Source: an uncultured Collinsella sp. | Lineage (GTDB): Bacteria > Actinomycetota > Coriobacteriia > Coriobacteriales > Coriobacteriaceae | Length of the DNA: 19,401 nucleotides | Direction: 5' to 3' | Assembly (NCBI GenBank): GCA_900545995.1 | Contig: URBM01000016.1 | Span: 1-19,401 of the forward strand | Part shown: positions 8,063 to 18,286 of the stretch, in pieces | Numbering within the stretch: the stretch's first letter is position 1 | Layout: each line of letters starts with the position of its first letter | Position numbers and translations under genes: made by a program | The notes under the pieces: generated by a model | Database searches by the model: none | Told to the model about the DNA's origin: nothing | Seen by the model: only the letters and a program-made list of their open reading frames with translations

Positions 8063-9067
8063 CTAGCGCAACATGTGGGCAATCAGCTCGGCGCGAGTTC
8101 CGATACCAAGCTTGGCATACACTCCTGATAGGCGGTTTTTAACGGTGCCCGGCGACACACCCATATGGCGTGCGATTTTGGCGTTGGTCCAACCGCGGCA
8201 GGCGAGCATAGCCATGGTGAACTCCGTGGTCGTTAAATCGTCGGCCACGTCCTCGCCCGAATCGGGGTTGTGGATGCGCCGCCAGCCGTAGCTGAATCGA
8301 TACGTAATCTCGATGATGCGAGCGAAATCGTCGGGGTATTGCGATTTTAAGCATGCCTCGATGAGCCCCTGCAAAAGGCCGTGGTGCTCGCCAATGAGCT
8401 CGATAAGGCCGTCGGGGCGCGCAATGTCCCAAGCGGCTCCGAAATGTGCCTTTGCGGCGTCGATGTCCTTGAGGCTCATGCATGCCATGGAAGCCGCCAG
8501 GTGCAGGAACAGTTCCGAGATGGGATAGCTTCCCTGTTTCATGATCAGGGCATTTTCCGCCATGCCTAGGCTGCGGCCGTATTCGCCGCGCAGATACAAG
8601 GCGTGCGCCATCACGTAGCTGGCGAACAGGCGCAGACCTTCGGGCAGATGCGCCGCTAGTGGATAAAACTCTTCGGCAGAATACGGGGAGGGCAAGTGCA
8701 GCAGGACGCTCGCGGCCGAGGCGAACAGGATATGCGTGGCGTGGACGGCGGGCGACTCCTCGTCGGTTGGCATATCGAGGATGCCAGCAAGGCACCGGCG
8801 GGCGTCGGGGATACGGTTGAGCGACAGGCTGGCATATCCGCAGATAAAGCATGCGGAATAGCGCAGTGCGGGATCGGTGGCGTCAAGATAGGGGCGCGCC
8901 GTCTTGGCAGCGAGGGCGGCCTGTCCGCGAAAGTACAGAGCTTCTGCCGTGGCAATGGCGCGCGAATCGGGGTCGGAAATGCCTGCAACCGCAGCGTCAA
9001 TCTGCCCCGGCACAAAGGCGGTGCACATCAACGGCATGGGAATGCGCGGGTAGCCATCGCAGTCCAT
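8063..9067 (-). CDS. LuxR-type transcriptional regulator with helical (TPR-like) N-terminus
   Basis: This 334-residue regulator has a C-terminal GerE/LuxR helix-turn-helix at about residues 272-334 (LTTTEFTMAMLACRGWTNAK, then IARHMGVSPGTVKNRLSGVY and AKLGIGTRAELIAHML). The first 260 residues are alpha-helical, with repeated Ala/Leu pairs like TPR or MalT-type sensor domains. There is no receiver domain or NTPase. The start at 9065-9067 (MDCDGYPRIP) has GGGAG seven bases upstream; a TTG 27 bases earlier lacks this. It ends 158 bases before the surface-protein start on the same strand, so it may control or be cotranscribed with that gene. A 7-base stem (GAAAGCG/CGCTTTC) lies between them without a T-run. 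The sensed signal is unknown. Confidence 0.85.
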   Translation of the reverse strand: MDCDGYPRIPMPLMCTAFVPGQIDAAVAGISDPDSRAIATAEALYFRGQAALAAKTARPYLDATDPALRYSACFICGYASLSLNRIPDARRCLAGILDMPTDEESPAVHATHILFASAASVLLHLPSPYSAEEFYPLAAHLPEGLRLFASYVMAHALYLRGEYGRSLGMAENALIMKQGSYPISELFLHLAASMACMSLKDIDAAKAHFGAAWDIARPDGLIELIGEHHGLLQGLIEACLKSQYPDDFARIIEITYRFSYGWRRIHNPDSGEDVADDLTTTEFTMAMLACRGWTNAKIARHMGVSPGTVKNRLSGVYAKLGIGTRAELIAHMLR

Positions 9068-9087
9068 CTTCCATCTCCCATCAGGTG

Positions 9088-9117
9088 GCAACAATGCAAC
9101 AATTGTACTCCTGTTGC
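9088..9117. promoter_or_regulatory. GCAACAAT tandem repeat upstream of the LuxR gene
   Basis: GCAACAAT occurs twice in immediate tandem (9088-9103), and GCAACA (9096-9101) is inverted as TGTTGC at 9112-9117. This group of half-sites is 20-50 bases upstream of the LuxR start and just beyond the kinase stop, the only intergenic space available for that promoter. An operator role is inferred. Confidence 0.35.
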
Positions 9118-9134
9118 TCGGGGCCCCTTTCGTT

Positions 9135-10286
9135 TTACTGTTCGGTTAACGCTGCGGATCGTTTTGGAAGGCTTACGAGCATGGTAGTCCCGTTCTCGGA
9201 ACTTGCTTCGACCTCTACCGTGCCACCGTGAAGCGCTGCAATCTCCCAAACAAGCGCTAGCCCGAGTCCTGCGCCGCCGTATGCCCTGCTGCGGGATTTG
9301 TCTAGACGAAAGAAAGGCTGGAAGATGCTCTCTCGGTACTGCTTGGGTATTCCCGGGCCCTGGTCCTCGACTCGCAGGAACACATGGCTGTCGTTGTCGC
9401 AGATGGAGACGTTGACAGTCGAGCCGGTGCGGCTGTAACGGATGGCATTTTCGACCAGGTTAAACACCAGCCGATAGAGGAGCGTGTCGCTCCCGATTAC
9501 TAAAGCGTCTCCAGCACAATTGAGGGCTATGCCCTTATTTTCGGCAAGTGGCGCAAGGTCGGTGAGGACCTCTTCGGACAAAGGACCAAGTTCCACATCG
9601 TCCTCGCAAGGGACGCTGCGGAGCTCACTCATCTCGAGCAATACCTTGGCCATTCGAGACATGCGCTCGGTTTGTTCTTGTAGCAGGCCGAGCAGCTCGG
9701 CTGTTTCGGGTTGCAAACCGGAGTGCTCGGAGATGAATAGTTCAATCTGTGCTTGCATAAGGGCGAGCGGGGTGCGCAGCTCGTGTGCGGCGTTGCCGGT
9801 AAACTGACGCTGTGCAGAGAATCCTTCGCCAAGACGAGTGATCATGTCGTTGAAAGAGGCGCTGCATCGTTGTAGCTCGGTGGGCACATCTTCATTGAGT
9901 CTGATTTCGCTTAGGTTGTCAGGCTGCACACGCTCAACCTGGGCTGCAAAAGCCCGTAGCGGTTTGAGTGCACGGCCGCTCACAAAGTATGCCAGCACGC
10001 CGCCAAGGAGTGTGATTCCAGTCGTGATGTACCAGGCTGCCGTGCCAAAAGACTCCTGTGCGTCGTTTACGACGATCGTGACCTTGTCATAGAGGGCCGC
10101 TTTCGTTGGGTCGAACGCCTGGGGCGAATCTTCGCCGGTTGCGTTAAAGGCCGAGATGTCGCTGCCGATGGCATCCATATAGCGCATGCCCGTATAGCCG
10201 ACCAGGCAGTTCGTCAGCACGCATGCTGCACACGTGAGCAGTGCCGCCATAATCGTTATGCGCCATTGCAGCGAAAGCCCTTTCAT
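9135..10286 (-). CDS. Two-component sensor histidine kinase
   Basis: This 383-residue membrane kinase has TM1 (about 9-30), a short extracytoplasmic loop (about 31-82), TM2 (about 83-105) and a HAMP-like linker. The H-box HELRTPLALMQ carries the phosphoacceptor His168. The N-box NLVENAIRYS (276-285), DQGPGIP and GGAGLGLALV complete an HPK1-type ATPase. The ATG (10284-10286) overlaps the response-regulator stop as ATGA, so the two are translationally coupled. The sensor loop is only about 50 residues and lacks Cys. The pair is transcribed divergently from the thiol-redox operon, which is its likely target. A sensor of extracytoplasmic oxidative or thiol stress would fit the neighbours, but the loop gives no direct evidence. 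Confidence 0.95.
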   Translation of the reverse strand: MKGLSLQWRITIMAALLTCAACVLTNCLVGYTGMRYMDAIGSDISAFNATGEDSPQAFDPTKAALYDKVTIVVNDAQESFGTAAWYITTGITLLGGVLAYFVSGRALKPLRAFAAQVERVQPDNLSEIRLNEDVPTELQRCSASFNDMITRLGEGFSAQRQFTGNAAHELRTPLALMQAQIELFISEHSGLQPETAELLGLLQEQTERMSRMAKVLLEMSELRSVPCEDDVELGPLSEEVLTDLAPLAENKGIALNCAGDALVIGSDTLLYRLVFNLVENAIRYSRTGSTVNVSICDNDSHVFLRVEDQGPGIPKQYRESIFQPFFRLDKSRSRAYGGAGLGLALVWEIAALHGGTVEVEASSENGTTMLVSLPKRSAALTEQ

Positions 10287-10957
10287 TCTCCATCCTCCAT
10301 AACGTAGCCCTCTCCAATCCGATTGCGAATCGGGTCGTATCCCAAAGCGCCACGCAACTTTTTTCGGAGCGACGAGATGTGAACGCGGGTTGCGTTGCTA
10401 AAACAGTTCACGGTGCTATCCCAAACGTGCTCGATAAGCTCCTCTTGGCTTACCGGTCGCCCCTGATTAAGCATCAGGTATTCCAAGATTCCCGTTTCCT
10501 TGCGTGTAAGAGATAAGGCCTCGCTGCCCACGGAAGCGATGCGCGCCTTGGTGTCAAAGCTGAGTTTTCCGCAGGTTAATACTATGTCGCTTTGTGCGAA
10601 GCGCCTGAGGGTAAGGCTGCGGATCCTTGCCGCAAGTTCGTCCAGATGAAACGGCTTGGTGAGGTAATCGTTGGCGCCGGCATCGAGTCCGTCGACCTTA
10701 TCGGATACTTCGCCACGCGCGGACAGAATCAGCACCTTGGTCTCGCAGTCGGTTTTCCTAAGTTCCCTGAGCACGGTCATGCCATCGATACGGGGAAGGT
10801 TGAGGTCGAGTACCACGAGGTCAAAGACTTCGACGCCCAGCAGGTCGAGCGCCTCCTGTCCATCGTGACAGCAGTCGACGCTGTACGCCAAGTTTCGCAA
10901 ACTGCGCGCGATTGCATCGCACAGTGCTCGCTCGTCTTCGACGATCAAAATACGCAT
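10283..10957 (-). CDS. OmpR/PhoB-family response regulator
   Basis: This 224-residue protein has a receiver domain (acidic ED at 7-8, phosphoacceptor Asp51 in VVLDLNLP, Ser79, Lys101 in YLTKPF) followed by an OmpR-type winged helix (LTRKETGILEYLMLNQGRPV, then ELIEHVWDS and VHISSLRKKL). The start at 10955-10957 (MRILIVEDE) is chosen because AAGGAG lies seven bases upstream. An in-frame ATG six codons earlier would put that ribosome site inside the gene. It overlaps the kinase by four bases. Only 90 bases separate it from the first gene of the divergent redox operon, so a shared control region is likely. A TATAAA on the minus strand in that gap could be its -10. Confidence 0.95.
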   Translation of the reverse strand: MRILIVEDERALCDAIARSLRNLAYSVDCCHDGQEALDLLGVEVFDLVVLDLNLPRIDGMTVLRELRKTDCETKVLILSARGEVSDKVDGLDAGANDYLTKPFHLDELAARIRSLTLRRFAQSDIVLTCGKLSFDTKARIASVGSEALSLTRKETGILEYLMLNQGRPVSQEELIEHVWDSTVNCFSNATRVHISSLRKKLRGALGYDPIRNRIGEGYVMEDGE

Positions 10958-10987
10958 AACAGTCTCCTTGCACATTCCAAATCGCGC

Positions 10988-11015
10988 TTAACACGGATTT
11001 TATAGTCGATATGGT
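10988..11015 (+). promoter_or_regulatory. Candidate promoter of the thiol-redox operon
   Basis: TTAACA (10988-10993), a 16-base spacer and TATGGT (11010-11015) fit a sigma70 promoter 32 bases before the first gene. ATGGTC is repeated directly at 11011 and 11019, overlapping the -10, and could be part of a response-regulator site. The divergent two-component promoter must share the same 90 bases. Confidence 0.45.
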
Positions 11016-11047
11016 CCAATGGTCGCGTAACGAAAGGAGTGGTCGAG

Positions 11048-11194
11048 TTGTTCAAAGCGGTAAAACCCATGGTACAGGTCGCTTTGTTGATCGTCGGAAT
11101 TGCCATGGTGTGCTTTGGTGTTATGCGTGGCGAGGCGGATGCCGTGCTGGCCAAAGCGATTAGGCTGTGCTTGGAGTGTATCGGAATTGGATAA
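11048..11194 (+). CDS. CD1871A-family CxxC-motif membrane microprotein
   Basis: This is a 48-residue protein: a short basic start (residues 1-7), one membrane helix (about 8-26, VQVALLIVGIAMVCFGVM), the family signature RGEADAVLAKAIRLC, and a terminal CLECIGIG with a CxxC at residues 41-44. The pattern matches the small CD1871A-type proteins named from Clostridioides difficile, whose function is not established. The start is TTG (11048-11050) with AAAGGAG eight bases upstream; a GTG at 11039 would overlap that site. Its stop overlaps the next gene by eight bases, and in this family the neighbour is typically the NapH-like protein, as here. Lysines at the N-terminus suggest N-inside, so the CxxC would face outward; the charge bias is weak. 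Confidence 0.85.
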   Translation: MFKAVKPMVQVALLIVGIAMVCFGVMRGEADAVLAKAIRLCLECIGIG

Positions 11195-12089
11195 AAGAGA
11201 AAACACTGCGTCGCATGTTTTGGCCCGATTTCGCGGATTCATTCAGGCGGCGGCGACGCTGGTCACCAACATTCACCTGCCAAACTTTGCCAAAGGCGGC
11301 ATCTATCAGGGCGCGGGAAAAACAGTCTGCGTACCTGGACTTAATTGCTATTCGTGCCCCGCGGCATCGGGTGCGTGCCCCATCGGGTCGTTCCAGTCGG
11401 TGGTAGGTTCATCCAGGTTCAACTTTTCTTACTATGTTACCGGTGCGCTCATTTTGCTCGGCGTGCTGCTGGGACGCTTTGTATGCGGCTTTCTGTGCCC
11501 GTTTGGCTGGCTGCAGGAGCTGCTTCATAAGATTCCCGGCAAAAAGCTTTCGACAAAAAAGCTCAAGGCGCTTACGTATATCAAATACTTCGTGCTGCTG
11601 TTTGCTGTGGTATTGCTGCCTGTGCTGGTGGTCAACGACCTGGGGATGGGAGATCCGTTCTTTTGCAAATACGTCTGTCCGCAGGGCGTACTCGAGGGCG
11701 CCATTCCGCTGGCCATTGCCAATGCCGGCATTCGATCTGCGTTGGGACATCTCTTTACTTGGAAACTTGCCGTTCTCATTGCCGTGGTAGTGCTGAGCGT
11801 TTTGTTCTACCGCCCCTTCTGCAAATGGATTTGTCCACTCGGCGCATTCTATGCGCTCATGAATAAGGTATCCCTGCTGGGGATTCGGGTCGATGCATGC
11901 AAATGTGTCTCGTGCGGCAAGTGCTCAAAGGTTTGTCAGATGGACGTTGATGTGGTCCGCGCGCCCGATCATGCCGAATGTATCCGGTGCGGAAAGTGCA
12001 TCGGGGCCTGTCCTGTCGATGCCATCAGCTATCGCTATGGCCTGGATGTGTCGGCGGAAAAGCTTCCCTTGACCGCCGATAAAAAGTAA
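11187..12089 (+). CDS. NapH-like polytopic [4Fe-4S] electron-transfer protein
   Basis: This 300-residue membrane iron-sulfur protein has a Cys cluster at 48/54/57/64 (CVPGLNCYSCP...ACPIG), three CxxxCP motifs (100-105, 160-165, 212-217), about four to five membrane helices (including about 82-98, 131-150 and 191-208), and a C-terminal 2x[4Fe-4S] ferredoxin domain (CVSCGKCSKVC at 240-250 and CIRCGKCIGACP at 265-276). This resembles the NapH/MauN family, which moves electrons across or along the membrane. The start is TTG at 11187, inside the end of the microprotein gene, with GGAG 11 bases upstream; upstream codons of the frame overlap the microprotein and are not used. It probably passes low-potential electrons outward to the thioredoxin-like lipoprotein encoded next. 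The electron donor is unknown. Confidence 0.9.
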   Translation: MDKRENTASHVLARFRGFIQAAATLVTNIHLPNFAKGGIYQGAGKTVCVPGLNCYSCPAASGACPIGSFQSVVGSSRFNFSYYVTGALILLGVLLGRFVCGFLCPFGWLQELLHKIPGKKLSTKKLKALTYIKYFVLLFAVVLLPVLVVNDLGMGDPFFCKYVCPQGVLEGAIPLAIANAGIRSALGHLFTWKLAVLIAVVVLSVLFYRPFCKWICPLGAFYALMNKVSLLGIRVDACKCVSCGKCSKVCQMDVDVVRAPDHAECIRCGKCIGACPVDAISYRYGLDVSAEKLPLTADKK

Positions 12090-12118
12090 ACAAGCTTCGA
12101 CAAAACGGAGGAATGACT

Positions 12119-13090
12119 ATGAAGCTTTCTAAGATTGCGGCCCTGTTTATGGTGCCGGTATTGGCCTTGTGCCTTGTGGCATGTTCGGCGCCCGGTGGCA
12201 ATGCGAGCGAATCTGCGAGCTCCGATCCTAAGATCGCAGAACTCACTGCGCAGAAGCCGGCCAATGCCGACGAGGCCGCCGAGTTGTATGCAAAACTCAT
12301 GCAGAAGGAGAACGAGATCTTTTCGAGTGATAACGCGCTGTGGGAAAAGGTATTTAATGCGGCAAATAAAGACTCGGCAATGATTGAGGACGGCAGCAAT
12401 TACGGCGATTTTCTGCTCAAGACCATCGACGGCGCCAAGGATGAGTTCACGGCGGATGAGCTTAAGACACTCAAGGCCGGTGCACAGCAGATCAAGGAGA
12501 TCGAGGACAAGCTCGAGAGCCTGGAGAAGGAGTTCCCCGGCTGTGGAAGCACGCCGAGTGCAGGCGAGAGCGTCGACGCTTCGACCGCTGGCATGACGGC
12601 TGGTGCCAATGCTTCGAGCGAGGCGACGAAGTTCCCCAGCTTTACGGGCAAGGACCTGGATGGCAACGACGTGAACAGCGACGAGCTGTTCTCTAAGAAC
12701 AAGGTCACCGTCATGAACTTCTGGTTCACCACTTGCAAGCCGTGCGTGGGTGAGTTGGGCGACCTTGAGGACCTGAATAAGGAGCTTGCCAAGAAGGGCG
12801 GCCAGGTCGTGGGCGTCAATTCCTTTACGCTCGATGGCAACAAGGGCGAGATTGCAGATGCCAAGGACGTACTGAGCAAGAAGGGCGTGACATATAAGAA
12901 CATCTGGTTCAAGTCGGATAGCGAGGCCGGTAAGTTTACGTCAAATTTGTTCTCGTTCCCGACAACGTATGTCATCGATCAGAATGGCAACATCGTAGGG
13001 GAGCCCATCGTGGGCGCCATCAGCTCCGCTGAGCAGCGCGCAGCGCTCGACAAGCTTATCGACCAGGCGATTGCGAATAGCGAGCAGTAG
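12119..13090 (+). CDS. TlpA-like thioredoxin-fold lipoprotein
   Basis: This 323-residue exported protein has a signal peptide ending in the lipobox LVAC (Cys22), so it is anchored to the outer face of the membrane. Residues about 35-140 form a charged helical domain of unknown role. Then comes a redoxin domain: FPSFTGKDLDGNDV, NFWFTTCKPC with the active-site CxxC at 206-209, and the cis-Pro loop FPTTYVID (Pro281). It should reduce or isomerise disulfides of exported proteins. The start at 12119 is preferred over the ATG at 12113 because GGAGG (12107-12111) is seven bases away instead of one. It follows the NapH-like gene by 29 bases in the same operon. No CcdA/DsbD or methionine sulfoxide reductase gene is present here, so reducing power presumably comes through the NapH-like partner. 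Confidence 0.92.
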   Translation: MKLSKIAALFMVPVLALCLVACSAPGGNASESASSDPKIAELTAQKPANADEAAELYAKLMQKENEIFSSDNALWEKVFNAANKDSAMIEDGSNYGDFLLKTIDGAKDEFTADELKTLKAGAQQIKEIEDKLESLEKEFPGCGSTPSAGESVDASTAGMTAGANASSEATKFPSFTGKDLDGNDVNSDELFSKNKVTVMNFWFTTCKPCVGELGDLEDLNKELAKKGGQVVGVNSFTLDGNKGEIADAKDVLSKKGVTYKNIWFKSDSEAGKFTSNLFSFPTTYVIDQNGNIVGEPIVGAISSAEQRAALDKLIDQAIANSEQ

Positions 13091-13169
13091 AAAACGCGTA
13101 AAGCATGGCGATGATCGTGCACCGCTGTGCGAAGTAGTCCGCTACCTTTCAAGATAAGCTCCACCATAT

Positions 13170-13197
13170 AGAGGTCCCGCTCGGGACCTCTTCTTTT
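13170..13197 (+). terminator. Intrinsic terminator of the thiol-redox operon
   Basis: AGAGGTCCC (13170-13178), loop GCTC and GGGACCTCT (13183-13191) form a perfect 9-base stem, followed by a T-rich run (TTCTTTT). It lies 80 bases after the lipoprotein stop. Confidence 0.92.
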
Positions 13198-13343
13198 GGG
13201 CGCCGTCCCGTTCGTTTTTTGGCGCGGTTTGTTACATTCCTCACTGGCGTCGGCAAAAAATGGGGATAGAGTAGGACAAACGCGTCGAATACGAACGGCG
13301 GAGGAGAGCGGGCAGGGTGCCTGCGCAGGAGAGGTTGCCGTCC

Positions 13344-16583
<3,240 letters not shown>

Positions 16584-16612
16584 TGTGACAAAGGGACAGT
16601 CCCATTGTCGCA
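16584..16612. repeat. TGTGACAAAGGGAC palindromic repeat, copy 1
   Basis: TGTGACAAAGGGACAG (16584-16599) followed by an inverted half, TCCCATTGTCGCA, makes an imperfect palindrome starting directly after the ABC transporter stop. It matches copy 2 at 16766 in its first 14 bases. There is no T-run, so it is more likely a REP-like element than a classical terminator. Confidence 0.7.
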
Positions 16613-16765
16613 TTGAACGGCATGTAAATCGAGATCTATTACTTTTCACTTGTTCACTTCCCGGGAAAGTATTCACTTTTGTTGTATGGGGTGCGGCTGG
16701 AGGGTGGTCATCGTTCAGTAGTCACCTCTATCTTGTGAATCGCCTGAAGCGCAAGGCATAATGCA
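16613..16765. other. Intergenic spacer between two palindromic repeats
   Basis: No gene is supported here. TTCACTT occurs three times around a near-palindrome ACTTCCCGGGAAAGT, which suggests a decayed repeat. Nothing else is recognised. Confidence 0.4.
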
Positions 16766-16794
16766 TGTGACAAAGGGACGGCCCCTTTGTTGTG
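16766..16794. repeat. TGTGACAAAGGGAC palindromic repeat, copy 2
   Basis: ACAAAGGG (16770-16777) and CCCTTTGT (16783-16790) are perfect inverted arms around ACGGC, flanked by TGTG on both sides. It ends only 20 bases before the dihydrouridine synthase start, so in mRNA the hairpin would lie next to the weak ribosome site (AGAGAAGAG). Confidence 0.72.
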
Positions 16795-16814
16795 TTGATA
16801 TGAGAGAAGAGTAG

Positions 16815-17768
16815 ATGATCCTTTCGCTGGCCCCCATGGAGGGGATTACCGGGCATGTGTTCCGTCGCGTGCATGCGGAGTGCTTCGGTGCGCTCGATTG
16901 CTATTACACGCCGTTTTTGCCGCCGCCGCGGGTGGGAAACCGCTTTGGCGGCAAGGCGTTTAAGGAGATCGATCCTGCCAATAACCAGGGGCTCAACGTG
17001 GTGCCTCAGCTGATGTCCAAGAACGCGGACGAGTTTGTGTGGGCGGCACAGGTGCTCGCCGACATGGGCTATCGCGAGGTCAATCTCAACTTGGGTTGCC
17101 CCTCGGGGACGGTTGTCGCCAAGGGCAAGGGCTCGGGTTTCTTGCGTAATCTCGACGAACTTGAGGTGTTCTTGAGCGACGTGTGTGAGCGCTCTCCGCT
17201 GCCGGTATCGGTCAAGACCAGGTTGGGGTTGGAGAGCGACGACGAATACGAGCGCGTACTCGATCTATATTGCCGCATGCCGCTGGCAGAGCTGATCGTG
17301 CATCCGCGCGTGCAGAAGGACCGTTATGCGGGCTCGCCGCGCAAAGAGTTTTATGGCGAGACGCTGGAGCGTGCGCCGTTCCCGGTTGCCTATAACGGCG
17401 ATATTTTTGATCTTGAGGATATGGATGCGCTGGTGGAGGCCTATCCCGGCACGCGCCATGTGATGTTGGGGCGTGGCCTGCTCGCGAACCCCGCTCTGGC
17501 TCGCATGGTCAAGGGCGGCCCTGCTGCAACGGCTGCTGAGCTGCAGCGCTTCCACGACACGCTGTTTGCGGCATATGCAGAAGAGATTGGCGGCAATGCG
17601 GTCTTCCGCATGAAGGAGTGGTGGTTCTACGCCAAGTGCGCTTTCGCTGATCCCGCTACCGTCCACAAGATCGTACGCAAGACCAAAAAGGTCGACGAAT
17701 ACCGCGCTGCCGTCGAGCGCGTCTTTCGCGAGCAGCCACTCGCACCCATAGCCCGCTTCTACGGCTAG
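16815..17768 (+). CDS. tRNA-dihydrouridine synthase family protein
   Basis: This 317-residue flavoenzyme reduces specific uridines of tRNA to dihydrouridine using FMN and NADPH. The TIM-barrel motifs are clear: LAPMEGITGHVFR (5-17) at the FMN site, NLGCPSG with active-site Cys95, VKTRLG (133-138), IVHPRVQKDRYAG (161-173) in place of the HGRTRxQxY loop, VAYNGDIFD with NGD, and VMLGRGLLANP. The HPR variant is common in a shorter Dus subgroup, so the exact tRNA position cannot be assigned. The ATG at 16815 has only a weak AGAAGAG upstream, behind a palindromic repeat. It appears monocistronic, bounded by repeats on both sides, with an unrelated ABC transporter upstream. Confidence 0.94.
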   Translation: MILSLAPMEGITGHVFRRVHAECFGALDCYYTPFLPPPRVGNRFGGKAFKEIDPANNQGLNVVPQLMSKNADEFVWAAQVLADMGYREVNLNLGCPSGTVVAKGKGSGFLRNLDELEVFLSDVCERSPLPVSVKTRLGLESDDEYERVLDLYCRMPLAELIVHPRVQKDRYAGSPRKEFYGETLERAPFPVAYNGDIFDLEDMDALVEAYPGTRHVMLGRGLLANPALARMVKGGPAATAAELQRFHDTLFAAYAEEIGGNAVFRMKEWWFYAKCAFADPATVHKIVRKTKKVDEYRAAVERVFREQPLAPIARFYG

Positions 17769-17769
17769 C

Positions 17770-17825
17770 TAGTCGTTGGGGACGTTCTTTAACGACTAGT
17801 CATTTAAGAACGTCCCCAACGACTA
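17770..17825. repeat. Perfect 20-bp inverted repeat with nested palindromic loop
   Basis: TAGTCGTTGGGGACGTTCTT (17770-17789) and its exact inverse (17806-17825) flank a 16-base loop that itself contains GACTAGTC (17794-17801). It begins two bases after the Dus stop. The stem is far longer than a normal terminator and there is no clear T-run, so it is read as an intergenic repeat element. A degenerate copy lies at 18493. Confidence 0.85.
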
Positions 17826-17831
17826 TGTAGC

Positions 17832-17893
17832 AAAAAGCTGTACACCAGCATCCAAAGATGTCGAAAAATGTCGACTTTGGATGCTGGCGTACA
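17832..17893 (-). terminator. Intrinsic terminator of the RHH gene, with a repeat-containing loop
   Basis: Bases 17839-17857 and 17875-17893 pair over 19 positions with one mismatch. On the minus strand the stem is followed two bases later by TTTTT (complement of 17832-17836), so it should stop transcripts leaving the RHH gene. The 17-base loop consists of ATGTCGA twice, separated by AAA. The long stem suggests a repeat element recruited as a terminator. Confidence 0.75.
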
Positions 17894-17919
17894 TGTTTGG
17901 GTCCGACGGGGGAGCGGGC

Positions 17920-18186
17920 CTAGGCAATCAGTGCATCAAGTGTAATGAGCTCTCTGAGCCGCTCCGTGCGTGTTTGCCCATGGCGTTTGGCTTTTTCGTC
18001 AAACGCCTCAAGAATCGATTCGCCCACACGTGCTGTTATAACGACGCTTGGCTCATCGGAGATCGACGGCCTTCCCAGCTTGATGGTGCGACCCTTCGGC
18101 CATTCATCTTTTTCGTATGCCTTCGCGGCTTTCTCCAACTCTCCGGGAGCAAACCCCATCATCTTTTCGAGCTGCTTAGCGTCCAT
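17920..18186 (-). CDS. CopG/RHH-family antitoxin-like DNA-binding protein
   Basis: This 88-residue protein has a helical N-terminus (MDAKQLEKMMGFAPGELEKA), a GRPSISDEP linker (39-46) and a ribbon-helix-helix at about 47-84: strand SVVITARV, helix with ILEAFDEKAKRHG, turn QTRTE and helix RLRELITL. RHH proteins dimerise and bind palindromic operators; many are antitoxins. The ATG at 18184-18186 has AGGAGG four bases upstream; extending the frame to 18261 lacks a ribosome site. No toxin gene follows before the terminator, and the upstream side holds only a gene remnant, so it looks like an orphan antitoxin or lone repressor. Paired TGTnnACA sites upstream are candidate autoregulatory operators. 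Confidence 0.8.
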   Translation of the reverse strand: MDAKQLEKMMGFAPGELEKAAKAYEKDEWPKGRTIKLGRPSISDEPSVVITARVGESILEAFDEKAKRHGQTRTERLRELITLDALIA

Positions 18187-18240
18187 AGCGCCTCCTATCG
18201 ATCGGCATAATGTCGAGCACAGGTCAACGGATACTCTTTT

Positions 18241-18260
18241 TGTATACAGTTTTGTAGACA
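18241..18260. promoter_or_regulatory. Candidate RHH operator, two TGTnnACA sites
   Basis: TGTATACA (18241-18248, a perfect palindrome) and TGTAGACA (18253-18260) are spaced 12 bases start to start, 55-75 bases upstream of the RHH start in an AT-rich patch. Paired short palindromes about one helical turn apart are typical RHH operators. Binding is inferred. Confidence 0.45.
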
Positions 18261-18286
18261 AAAATATAAACAGTTTATCAGGCTAA

